Source: Chitinophaga pinensis (GTDB lineage: Bacteria; Bacteroidota; Bacteroidia; NS11-12g; UBA955). From it: a stretch of DNA of 37,224 nt. The notes under the pieces were generated by a model. It was not told the origin of the DNA, ran no database searches, and saw only the letters and a program-made list of their open reading frames with translations. Every line of letters starts with the position of its first letter. Position 1 is the first letter of the stretch. The translations under genes were made by a program, and so were the position numbers. Below, piece by piece: positions 18,911 to 26,647 of the stretch. The stretch covers positions 1-37,224 of the forward strand of contig CAMAQS010000014.1 in assembly GCA_945860565.1 (NCBI GenBank). Reading direction: 5' to 3'.

Positions 18911-21751
18911 TTAAAGTACTTTGTTGTATTTTAAAGTTTGTATCTCATGGTTTGAGGAAACGATTTTTATAATATAAATGCCCGATGCTTGGCTTTTTAA
19001 ATCAATTTGTGAAGGCAATTGTGAATTTTCATATATAATTGTTCCCATTGAATTATAGATAGTTATGGTTGAAGGTTTCTGTTCAGTTTTCCAATCTAGT
19101 TGAATGGTTCCATCCCCTGGATTAGGGTAAATGTTAACTATGTTTTGCGTTTTGTTAATTTCTTTTCTGTTTATATAAAAACCTTCACAAGATACTTTAC
19201 AATAATCAGTTTCACCAGTTATTTTTGGTGCTATTAAAATAAATGTGTGAAAAGGAAGTATCAAATGTTTTGGAGTTGGTCCTCCGCCATTGGTGCACGG
19301 GATAAAATTATCCCAATAAGTAAATCTTGGTCCAACATTAATTGCTTCAACATTTCTATAGGCAGTTGGTAAACAAGGTGAAGTAGCGTCAAATGAATTT
19401 AAAGCTCTCTGTGTAGGTCCTCCTTGGTCTTGCACTGGTCCGTTTAGAAATTTCAATGCAGAACTATAGGCTGCAGTAAAGTTATTGCATTCTACTTTGG
19501 TATTTGAATTGTCGCCTTCACAGATAACTCCGAGTGCATTTGTTAGGTTTGATTTATTATTATTAAAATTATTCGAAAGTACTTTGGTATTGTATGCCGT
19601 TGAAGAATTTAGAATATTTACGTTTGTAGAGTTTTCTCCCTCTGAATTGAATTGATTTTGTAGAATTAAGGTCATTTCATTCTGGTCTCCTGTGAAAAAT
19701 TCATGATGGGTTGAAATGACATTCAGGAACGGTGCATTATTTAATGGATTTGCATTGTCGGCCAAGTAGTCAAATTGATTTAAGAAAAGCCGAGCTACAC
19801 CTTTGCCACACTTCACTGAATATAGGCAGTTTATGAATTTAGCCTCTTGAACGCCAATGTCTGGATTTTGACCGTTTGTTTGTGTTGTTTCAGATGATTT
19901 TATTCCATAACTCCATCCTTTAAATAGACATACAGTGTTGCCTGTCCAACTAGGGCACCCTGCTTTAGGATTTGGAGTTTGGTTACCATCTTTATGGCAA
20001 GCAATCATGGCATTGGTGGCCAATATTGCAGTGCCTCGTTCGTTTTCAACAGTTCCATCGAAAATATTCGGATCGTCATTGCGGAATTCGCATCCCCCAA
20101 AATTAATAACACCCATATTTTCAAGAATAACTTGTTTGTATTTGTGAAAATCGCGTTTGTATCCAGCGTAGTAATTGTCGTTTGTGAAATACTTGCTCAC
20201 TTGGTCTTTAACAATAAAGTTGGTTCTTTCGAATCTCGAAATATTTACTTTATGATCGTGTGGACTAATATAGTCTTTCATGTAGATTGCGGTTCTACAG
20301 TCAATAAAGTCTGCATCTTTGCATTCAATCACCCCTCCATTTTCGCTTTTTATTGCAGTATAAGCACGCTGAATGGTTATTCGTCCGCCAGAACCATCAA
20401 TTTCGACTCTACCGTGTTGCATTGAAAAGGCACTTTCGGTTGGTACGCCAAACACTTTAATGCCAGGCCATCTGCATGAGTAGTATAGACGATCTTCTGG
20501 GTAAATATTGTTGCCATTAATATCTTTGGATGTTACTGCGCCATTGCTTTCACCCATGCTTGTTATTCCCCTGATGGTTGCTCCGGTTCGGATTATTAAC
20601 CTCCCGCCGGGTTGGGCGGCATTGCCTGCCATTACTTCAATGTCGCATGACTGATTTGTAAAGTAATCATCGAGTATTTCAAATACTTGACCGTTTTCTA
20701 TTATTAAAGTAGCTCCTGGTTCAATAGTTATTTTTCCCTGAACTTTGTGGACATTTCCCGAAGTTCCTAAAATCCTTGTACTACCTGTGCCTACAGTAAA
20801 TCCGGACGCTTCTGTGTATGCCCCAGTAATGGTTGTTCCATTGTTTTCATGCCTGCAATTGGCATCATAATCCCACCAAATATCATCAATCCAGGCATAC
20901 CACAACCACCAAATGTATACCGCACTACCACGGTTCGAATTTAGATTGCCCATTTGTGATTGTTCAGATTGCAGCCCAGTTGGACTTATATCAAAAGACA
21001 TATGTCCGTTATTGTTAAATTCATAGCGCATGAAATCCCCAAAATCTGTAGGATTCCTAAACGTATACGTTCTAGCTCCACTAATTTGCGAAGTGACATC
21101 ACACATGGTCTGATTGCTCCATAAGAAGTCTGGAAGTGGTGATAGGTCGATGACATTTAAACCATTCAGAAAATAAAACGTTCCGTATTGGTTAAATTTA
21201 AATCCGGGATAAGTGTTGTAATAATCTTCTCGTGTTCTACACCCAGTATTTAGGTTTGCATCATTGCATTTGGGTGAAATGTTGTTGAACGGATTTCCGG
21301 CTGGGTCGAATCCATTAAAATAAGCTGGCACGTCGTTGTCGGGATTCCATTTAGGCAGAGGGACATATTTTGCAAAGTTTTTATTTTGTACCTGACCTTG
21401 TTCTAAAATAAATTCCTCCAAGTCTTGCAAGTGGTCGCGGTACCAACGTAAAAAATCGTTTGATGTATAGAATTTCGATAGGTTGTCGCCATGATTGGAA
21501 ATAAAGTCCTCCGTGAGCCAAAGTTCAATCAAACCAAGCAGTTCTAGTTTTTCGGCGTCTGAAAAGGAATGAATATTGGGTCTAGCATTACGGGCTTCCG
21601 AAACTTGAATCATATTCAACATAATCAACATAATCAAGGCTTTGAGAGTTGTTTTGGTCTTTTTGATTATATTGTGTTGGTAATTTTTTGATAAAACAAA
21701 TTGAATTTTAAATAATAATTCACTCGTATTTTTTGTAAGTGCCAGTCTCAT
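18911..21751 (-). CDS. Large secreted parallel beta-helix-like protein with T9SS type A sorting domain
   Basis: Repeated short beta-helix-like segments (GKITIEPGATLIIENGQVFEI, GRLIIRTGATIRGI); C-terminal NIVNIYPNPGDGTIQLDW...GIYIIKIVSS. Exact N-terminus uncertain. Confidence 0.85.
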   Translation of the reverse strand: MRLALTKNTSELLFKIQFVLSKNYQHNIIKKTKTTLKALIMLIMLNMIQVSEARNARPNIHSFSDAEKLELLGLIELWLTEDFISNHGDNLSKFYTSNDFLRWYRDHLQDLEEFILEQGQVQNKNFAKYVPLPKWNPDNDVPAYFNGFDPAGNPFNNISPKCNDANLNTGCRTREDYYNTYPGFKFNQYGTFYFLNGLNVIDLSPLPDFLWSNQTMCDVTSQISGARTYTFRNPTDFGDFMRYEFNNNGHMSFDISPTGLQSEQSQMGNLNSNRGSAVYIWWLWYAWIDDIWWDYDANCRHENNGTTITGAYTEASGFTVGTGSTRILGTSGNVHKVQGKITIEPGATLIIENGQVFEILDDYFTNQSCDIEVMAGNAAQPGGRLIIRTGATIRGITSMGESNGAVTSKDINGNNIYPEDRLYYSCRWPGIKVFGVPTESAFSMQHGRVEIDGSGGRITIQRAYTAIKSENGGVIECKDADFIDCRTAIYMKDYISPHDHKVNISRFERTNFIVKDQVSKYFTNDNYYAGYKRDFHKYKQVILENMGVINFGGCEFRNDDPNIFDGTVENERGTAILATNAMIACHKDGNQTPNPKAGCPSWTGNTVCLFKGWSYGIKSSETTQTNGQNPDIGVQEAKFINCLYSVKCGKGVARLFLNQFDYLADNANPLNNAPFLNVISTHHEFFTGDQNEMTLILQNQFNSEGENSTNVNILNSSTAYNTKVLSNNFNNNKSNLTNALGVICEGDNSNTKVECNNFTAAYSSALKFLNGPVQDQGGPTQRALNSFDATSPCLPTAYRNVEAINVGPRFTYWDNFIPCTNGGGPTPKHLILPFHTFILIAPKITGETDYCKVSCEGFYINRKEINKTQNIVNIYPNPGDGTIQLDWKTEQKPSTITIYNSMGTIIYENSQLPSQIDLKSQASGIYIIKIVSSNHEIQTLKYNKVL

Positions 21752-22202
21752 GTTTTGTATTTTATATTTTGTTTGATTTGTTTTAAGTAATTATTAAACA
21801 ATCTATTAACATAAATAATGCACAGCAATTTCCATAGCATACCGCGTGAAAAGTGCTTTGTGTTAATGGTGATTGTATGAATTAATTATTGTCTTTTAGA
21901 TTCTGTTTATTTTGAGATAAATATTATACGAATTTGCATATTTATTTTAGTTTTTAATATTAAATTTAGTAATGATATTTTTGATAAATTGCGGAACCCT
22001 TGATTTTGTTGGATTTGTAAAGTTTAGAATTTAAAAAAATGACAATAACAAGACACATTGGTTTGTGTCGACAATGCATTGCCGAAAGTCAATATTGATT
22101 ATTATTTTGAAAACGAATGGAAAGATTGGAGGAAAAGGTTGTTGTACAACACGTCCTAAATGGTTGTTTACGTATGCCTAAACAATAAGGAATGTCTAGA
22201 AT

Positions 22203-22269
22203 CGGGTTTTCTGAATGCGAATACAAACAAATAGGATATTGCCCATTCAGCCAATCTGCGGAGAACCCG
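22203..22269. repeat. Nested inverted repeats downstream of rng
   Basis: CGGGTTTTC (22203-22211) pairs with GAGAACCCG (22261-22269, one G-T), inner TGAATG (22212-22217) with CATTCA (22244-22249). Confidence 0.5.
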
Positions 22270-22296
22270 CCTAAAGTAATTTGTAATTAGGGAATG

Positions 22297-23847
22297 TTAT
22301 TGTACAATGGGTTGCTTGTCGTCGTTTACAAATGTGTAAGACGTTAATGCAGCATGATTGTCGTTTTCCAACTGTAACCAACGGAAGTACTTAAACCACC
22401 ATTTAATTCTTAAAGAAGGGAAACCTGCTTTAAAATAATTGGTAACCAAAGGATTGGCTTTGAGTGTGATGCTTTTTTGGTTCATTTGTTCCCACAGATA
22501 CAAAATTTCGTTTTCAATTTTGCCTAAAAGTTGAACAGAACTATCAGAACGTCCTGTGCCTAAACAAGAACTGCAAAGTTCTGAGGTGGCAATTTCGAGG
22601 GCTGGGCGAACACGTTCACGGGTAATTTGAACCAAGCCAAATTTACTCATTGGCAAAATGGTATGTTTTGCGCGGTCTTTATCCATGGCATTTTTTAATG
22701 CTTGGTGTAATTCCTGCTTTTTCTTTGGGTCTCTCATGTCAATGAAATCAATGACAATGATTCCACCCATATCGCGTAGCCTTATTTGACGAGCAATTTC
22801 ATCTACCGCTTCTGTATTTACTTGAAAAACGTTTTCGTCTCTATTTTGTGGATCGAAAGAGGTATTTCCACTGTTTACATCAATTACGTGTAAAGCTTCG
22901 GTGTGTTCAATTACCAGATATGCTCCGCCACTAAAAGGCACGTTTTTACCAAACGAACTTTTAATTTGTCTGGTAATGCCATATTGATCAAAGATTGGGA
23001 CTTTCCCTTGGTACAGTCGAAGGATACTTTTGGTATCTACTTTATATTTATCGAGTGTGGTTTTGAGGGATGCGTGTACTTCTGTATCCTCAGTAGTAAT
23101 TTGAGTAAAGCTATCGTTTAAAATATCGCGAAGCAGCGTATCCAAACGATTTTCATTGTTTGCAATGCGTTCTCCGAATGAAGCTTTTTTAAGACCAATG
23201 ACCAATTCGTTCCATTTGCGGAGAAGGTCACGGAGATCTTTATCTAGTTCTTCGAGTGCTACACCTTCGGAAACAGTGCGGATGATAACACCAAAATTTT
23301 GGGGTTTAATACTTTGGGCGATTTCTTTTAATCTGGCTTTTTCTTTGGTGTTTCCAATTTTGCGGGAAACTGAAATGGTTTTAGAAAATGGCACAAGAAT
23401 AAAGTACCTACCAGGAATGGAAAGATCGCAAGTAATTTTTGGTCCTTTATTGGCTATAGGTTCTTTGATAACCTGAACCAAAAGGGGATCGCCGGCTCTA
23501 ATTATTTGTCCAATTTTCCCTGCTTTGTTTGTTTGCTCTTCGAAGTCGAATGCATCAAGATCGGCTGGTATTTGTCCGTTTTGACGTATTAGTTTGAAGA
23601 ACTTTTGAAAGCTTCGAATATTTGGACCTAAATCAAAATAGGTAAGAAACCCATCTTTTTCGGACTTCAAATCTACGAAGGCCGCATTGAGCGAAGGGGA
23701 AACTTTTCTTACTTTACCTAGATAGAAATCACCCACCTGAAAGGCGGCATCAAATTGTTCTTTATGGAATTCCGTTAGTTTTTTATCGGAAAGCAGGGCA
23801 ATTTCTAAACCAGACGAATTTTTTTGTATAACTAATTCGTTTGACAA
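22297..23847 (-). CDS. rng: Ribonuclease G/E family (Rne/Rng), TTG start
   Basis: AFVDLKSEKDGFLTYFDLG (S1 domain), VIDVNSGNTSFDPQNRDENVFQVNTEAVDEIARQIRLRDMGGIIVIDFIDM, zinc-link CSSCLGTG. Confidence 0.97.
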   Translation of the reverse strand: MSNELVIQKNSSGLEIALLSDKKLTEFHKEQFDAAFQVGDFYLGKVRKVSPSLNAAFVDLKSEKDGFLTYFDLGPNIRSFQKFFKLIRQNGQIPADLDAFDFEEQTNKAGKIGQIIRAGDPLLVQVIKEPIANKGPKITCDLSIPGRYFILVPFSKTISVSRKIGNTKEKARLKEIAQSIKPQNFGVIIRTVSEGVALEELDKDLRDLLRKWNELVIGLKKASFGERIANNENRLDTLLRDILNDSFTQITTEDTEVHASLKTTLDKYKVDTKSILRLYQGKVPIFDQYGITRQIKSSFGKNVPFSGGAYLVIEHTEALHVIDVNSGNTSFDPQNRDENVFQVNTEAVDEIARQIRLRDMGGIIVIDFIDMRDPKKKQELHQALKNAMDKDRAKHTILPMSKFGLVQITRERVRPALEIATSELCSSCLGTGRSDSSVQLLGKIENEILYLWEQMNQKSITLKANPLVTNYFKAGFPSLRIKWWFKYFRWLQLENDNHAALTSYTFVNDDKQPIVQ

Positions 23848-23863
23848 TGGCTAATAAATTGAC

Positions 23864-23953
23864 TTATTTTTTCTTATGACGATTTTTACGCAAGCGCTTT
23901 TTTCTTTTGTGCGTTGCAATCTTATGTCTTTTTCTTTTCTTTCCGCTTGGCAT
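23864..23953 (-). CDS. 29-aa highly basic small protein; candidate ribosome-associated (COX24_C / bS22-like)
   Basis: ATG at 23953 to TAA at 23864-23866: MPSGKKRKRHKIATHKRKKRLRKNRHKKK. 20 of 29 residues are K/R/H. Below the ORF track size cut-off. Lies 16 nt upstream of rng on the same strand. Confidence 0.85.
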   Translation of the reverse strand: MPSGKKRKRHKIATHKRKKRLRKNRHKKK

Positions 23954-23974
23954 AATATCTTATATTTTAGTGTC

Positions 23975-24784
23975 TTATTTTTTTGGTTGTTGCCTCTGTG
24001 TTTTCACTGCCAAATTCAAATAAACCTTGGCATTTACAGAGTCACCCATTTGTCCATATAAATCGCTTGTTTCATACAACCAATATGGATTTTGGGGTTG
24101 CAAAGATACTAATTTTTCACATTTTTTCACAGCTTTTTGAAGCTGATTTGATTTTTTTAGTAAATTAAGGTGTATGAAATTGAGTTCCACGTTGTTACTA
24201 TCGATGGTGTATGACTTTCTCAGTGTGCTCAAAAATTGCATCGGTTGGTTTAAAAACTCGCTTTGATATATGATCAGGGCATTGCGCAATGACATGTTGT
24301 TCGAGTCTTTACTTAGGCCTTTGTCTATCCATTTTTTACCCTGTTGAAATAAATAATTACGGACAGTTTCATTTTCTGAATATCCAGCACCTACAAAAAC
24401 CAACTCGCGGGCAACTTCTTCTATGTTGCCTTTTTTGAAATACTCAAATTGTTGGGATTTTAAATGCGCAAGCAGCGGACCATTATTTGTTTCAGTGGCC
24501 CATTTTATGGCCAGTGTTAAACTATCGGTTTTTAGGTCTTTGGGGGATGTTAGAATGGTTTTACCTATTTGACTAGGTGGTTTGGTTTTGTTGAAGAGGG
24601 AAGATAAAAACTCCACTAATTCTACTTCTTTGGTGGGCACAGCATTACCCATTGGACCCGGTTGTACGGAACCTTTATCGGTTGGTTTTCCAGTGGAAGT
24701 TTTCCAGCGATTCGCTGTAAATAGAACTGTCAAACCAACAGCCAGTATTAGAACGACTATTTGCTGGTTTGACAGTTTTTTCAC
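23975..24784 (-). CDS. Membrane-anchored tetratricopeptide-like protein
   Basis: N-terminal TM/signal anchor IVVLILAVGLTVLFT; C-terminal TPR-like helices KAVKKCEKLVSLQPQNPYWLYETSDLYGQMGDSVNAKVYLNLAV. Confidence 0.8.
   Translation of the reverse strand: MKKLSNQQIVVLILAVGLTVLFTANRWKTSTGKPTDKGSVQPGPMGNAVPTKEVELVEFLSSLFNKTKPPSQIGKTILTSPKDLKTDSLTLAIKWATETNNGPLLAHLKSQQFEYFKKGNIEEVARELVFVGAGYSENETVRNYLFQQGKKWIDKGLSKDSNNMSLRNALIIYQSEFLNQPMQFLSTLRKSYTIDSNNVELNFIHLNLLKKSNQLQKAVKKCEKLVSLQPQNPYWLYETSDLYGQMGDSVNAKVYLNLAVKTQRQQPKK
24725..24777 (-). repeat. Perfect 13-bp inverted repeat inside the first codons of the TPR-like gene
   Basis: AACTGTCAAACCA (24725-24737) and TGGTTTGACAGTT (24765-24777), 27-nt spacer; the gene starts at 24784. 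Confidence 0.85.
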
Positions 24785-24796
24785 AATCCGTTAAAT

Positions 24797-25099
24797 TTAT
24801 TTAAGTCGCTCGTTCAAGCTCTTACTTTCTTTTACCAGTTGTGCAAATTCTTTAGCGGGCTTAAAGCGCGCTACAAAATGTGCAGGTACAACCAAGGAAG
24901 TATTTCTTTTGATGTTACGGGCAACCTTTGTTTTTCTTTCTTTTAGTTCAAAAGTGCCAAAACCTCTTAAATAAATGTTATTTCCATTGATCATAGAATT
25001 TTTTACTACAACAAATAAGTTGTCAATAGTGTCCGCTATTGCAGCCTTTTCAAGACCAGTGCGCACGGCAATCTCGTTTACGATTTCAGACTTTGTCAT
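24797..25099 (-). CDS. HU/IHF-family DNA-binding protein
   Basis: MTKSEIVNEIAVRTGLEKAAIADTIDNLFVVVKNSMINGNNIYLRGFGTFELKERKTKVARNIKRNTSLVVPAHFVARFKPAKEF. Confidence 0.96.
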   Translation of the reverse strand: MTKSEIVNEIAVRTGLEKAAIADTIDNLFVVVKNSMINGNNIYLRGFGTFELKERKTKVARNIKRNTSLVVPAHFVARFKPAKEFAQLVKESKSLNERLK

Positions 25100-25107
25100 G
25101 ATTCAGA

Positions 25108-25141
25108 GTGCAAAAAAACTAAATAAAGCCGTTTTTTGCAC
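25108..25141. promoter_or_regulatory. Perfect 10-bp inverted repeat in the divergent HU/mutY promoter region
   Basis: GTGCAAAAAA (25108-25117) / TTTTTTGCAC (25132-25141). Confidence 0.6.
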
Positions 25142-25148
25142 CATATTT

Positions 25149-26183
25149 ATGAAAAGAGTTATCCCAAAGTTATTGACGTGGTACCAAAATTCACATCGTG
25201 AACTGCCTTGGAGAGACACCCGGAACCCTTATTTTATATGGGTTTCCGAGATTATTTTGCAGCAAACTCGCGTAGATCAAGGGCTGAACTATTATTATCG
25301 TTTTGTTGAAAAATTTCCAACAATATCTAATTTAGCAGACGCTACTGAACAAGAAGTGTTGATAATTTGGCAAGGATTAGGCTATTATGCCCGTGCCCGT
25401 AACATGCAATTTGCGGCAAAACAGATTGTAAATGAATTTAATGGAGAATTTCCCAGTCACATAAAAGACATTTTGACACTCAAAGGGATAGGTGAATACA
25501 CTGCTGCGGCCATTGCCTCCTTTGCTTTTCAACAACCATTTCCCGCAATTGATGGCAATGTGAAAAGGGTAACAGCAAGGTTTTTTGGTATCAATGCCCC
25601 AATAAATACCAGAGCATTCTTCCAAAATGCACAGAATTTATTGGAAGAAGCAATACCAAATGATTGCCCCGATTTATTTAATCAAGCCATGATTGAACTT
25701 GGCGCACTTATCTGTTTGCCAACAAAACCCAAATGCGATATTTGTCCACTTGCCGAACTTTGTTTTGCTTTACATCACAATGAAATTGACTCTTTGCCTG
25801 TGGTAATCTCTAAAACCAAAGCAAAACAAGTGTTTTTGCATTTTTTTTCATTAGAAGTTTTAGATAGTATTGTGTTGCATAAACGTCCATCCAGCGGAAT
25901 TTGGGGTGGTTTGTATGAATTTCCATCTATTGAATCTGATTCAATCGACCTACCCGATTATTCTAGCTTTTTGTCGGATAAATTTGGAATTCCGAAAAGC
26001 AGTGCGCCATTAAAAATAAAAGAAGTTAAGCACCTTTTAACACACCAAAACATTCATGCTACCCTTTGGGAAATAAAGTTAAATCCAGCACATTTTATCA
26101 TCAATTCGTCGTTTTACTTGGTAAAAAAGAATGAATTGTTTAATTTTCCCATCCACAAGTTAATGCTTAAATTCGTTACTTGA
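25149..26183 (+). CDS. mutY: A/G-specific adenine glycosylase MutY
   Basis: LPWRDTRNPYFIWVSEIILQQTRVDQ, LKGIGEYTAAAIASFAF, PAIDGNVKRV, 4Fe-4S ligands CLPTKPKCDICPLAELC. ATG 25149 preferred over the extended start that overlaps HU. Confidence 0.97.
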   Translation: MKRVIPKLLTWYQNSHRELPWRDTRNPYFIWVSEIILQQTRVDQGLNYYYRFVEKFPTISNLADATEQEVLIIWQGLGYYARARNMQFAAKQIVNEFNGEFPSHIKDILTLKGIGEYTAAAIASFAFQQPFPAIDGNVKRVTARFFGINAPINTRAFFQNAQNLLEEAIPNDCPDLFNQAMIELGALICLPTKPKCDICPLAELCFALHHNEIDSLPVVISKTKAKQVFLHFFSLEVLDSIVLHKRPSSGIWGGLYEFPSIESDSIDLPDYSSFLSDKFGIPKSSAPLKIKEVKHLLTHQNIHATLWEIKLNPAHFIINSSFYLVKKNELFNFPIHKLMLKFVT

Positions 26184-26270
26184 TTGCACCTCAAACAAAC
26201 ATCCCCCAAAACAAAACAAACAACTTTGTTCTAAGGATTTGTTTAGTGCACTCTTGTAAAATGTAAATGT

Positions 26271-26642
26271 ATGATTAATAAAGTTATCCTTCTTGGCCGT
26301 TTGGGCAAAGATCCCATTATTCGCAAATTAGATGGCAACAGAATTGTGGCGAATTTTACTTTGGCCACAAATGAAACCTACCTAAAAGACGGACAAAAAA
26401 TGGAAAGCACCGAATGGCATAACCTCGAAATGTGGGATCAACAAGCCAGCGTCGCTGAGAAATACTTGAAAAAGGGTAGTCTTTTATATATTGAAGGAAA
26501 AATTCGTACCGATAAATATAAAGATGCCGACGGCGTTGAAAAACAATTGCGTAAAATTCGTGTATTGAGTTTTCAAATGTTAGACAATTTAGCTCAAGGC
26601 AAAGATGCTGAAACACATGAAACTAATAGAAGTGAAGTATAA
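26271..26642 (+). CDS. ssb: Single-stranded DNA-binding protein
   Basis: MINKVILLGRLGKDPIIRKLDGNRIVANFTLATNETY...WHNLEMWDQQASVAEKYLKKGSLLYIEGKI. Confidence 0.97.
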   Translation: MINKVILLGRLGKDPIIRKLDGNRIVANFTLATNETYLKDGQKMESTEWHNLEMWDQQASVAEKYLKKGSLLYIEGKIRTDKYKDADGVEKQLRKIRVLSFQMLDNLAQGKDAETHETNRSEV

Positions 26643-26647
26643 TTAAT

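Noticed and set aside
19935-20425. Overlapping plus-strand ORFs of 70 and 148 aa
   Set aside because: Antisense to the beta-helix T9SS gene, with low-complexity hydrophobic composition typical of antisense translation.
24975-25148. N-terminal extension of MutY overlapping HU
   Set aside because: Antisense to HU; the MutY fold begins at MKRVIPKLLTWYQ (ATG 25149).
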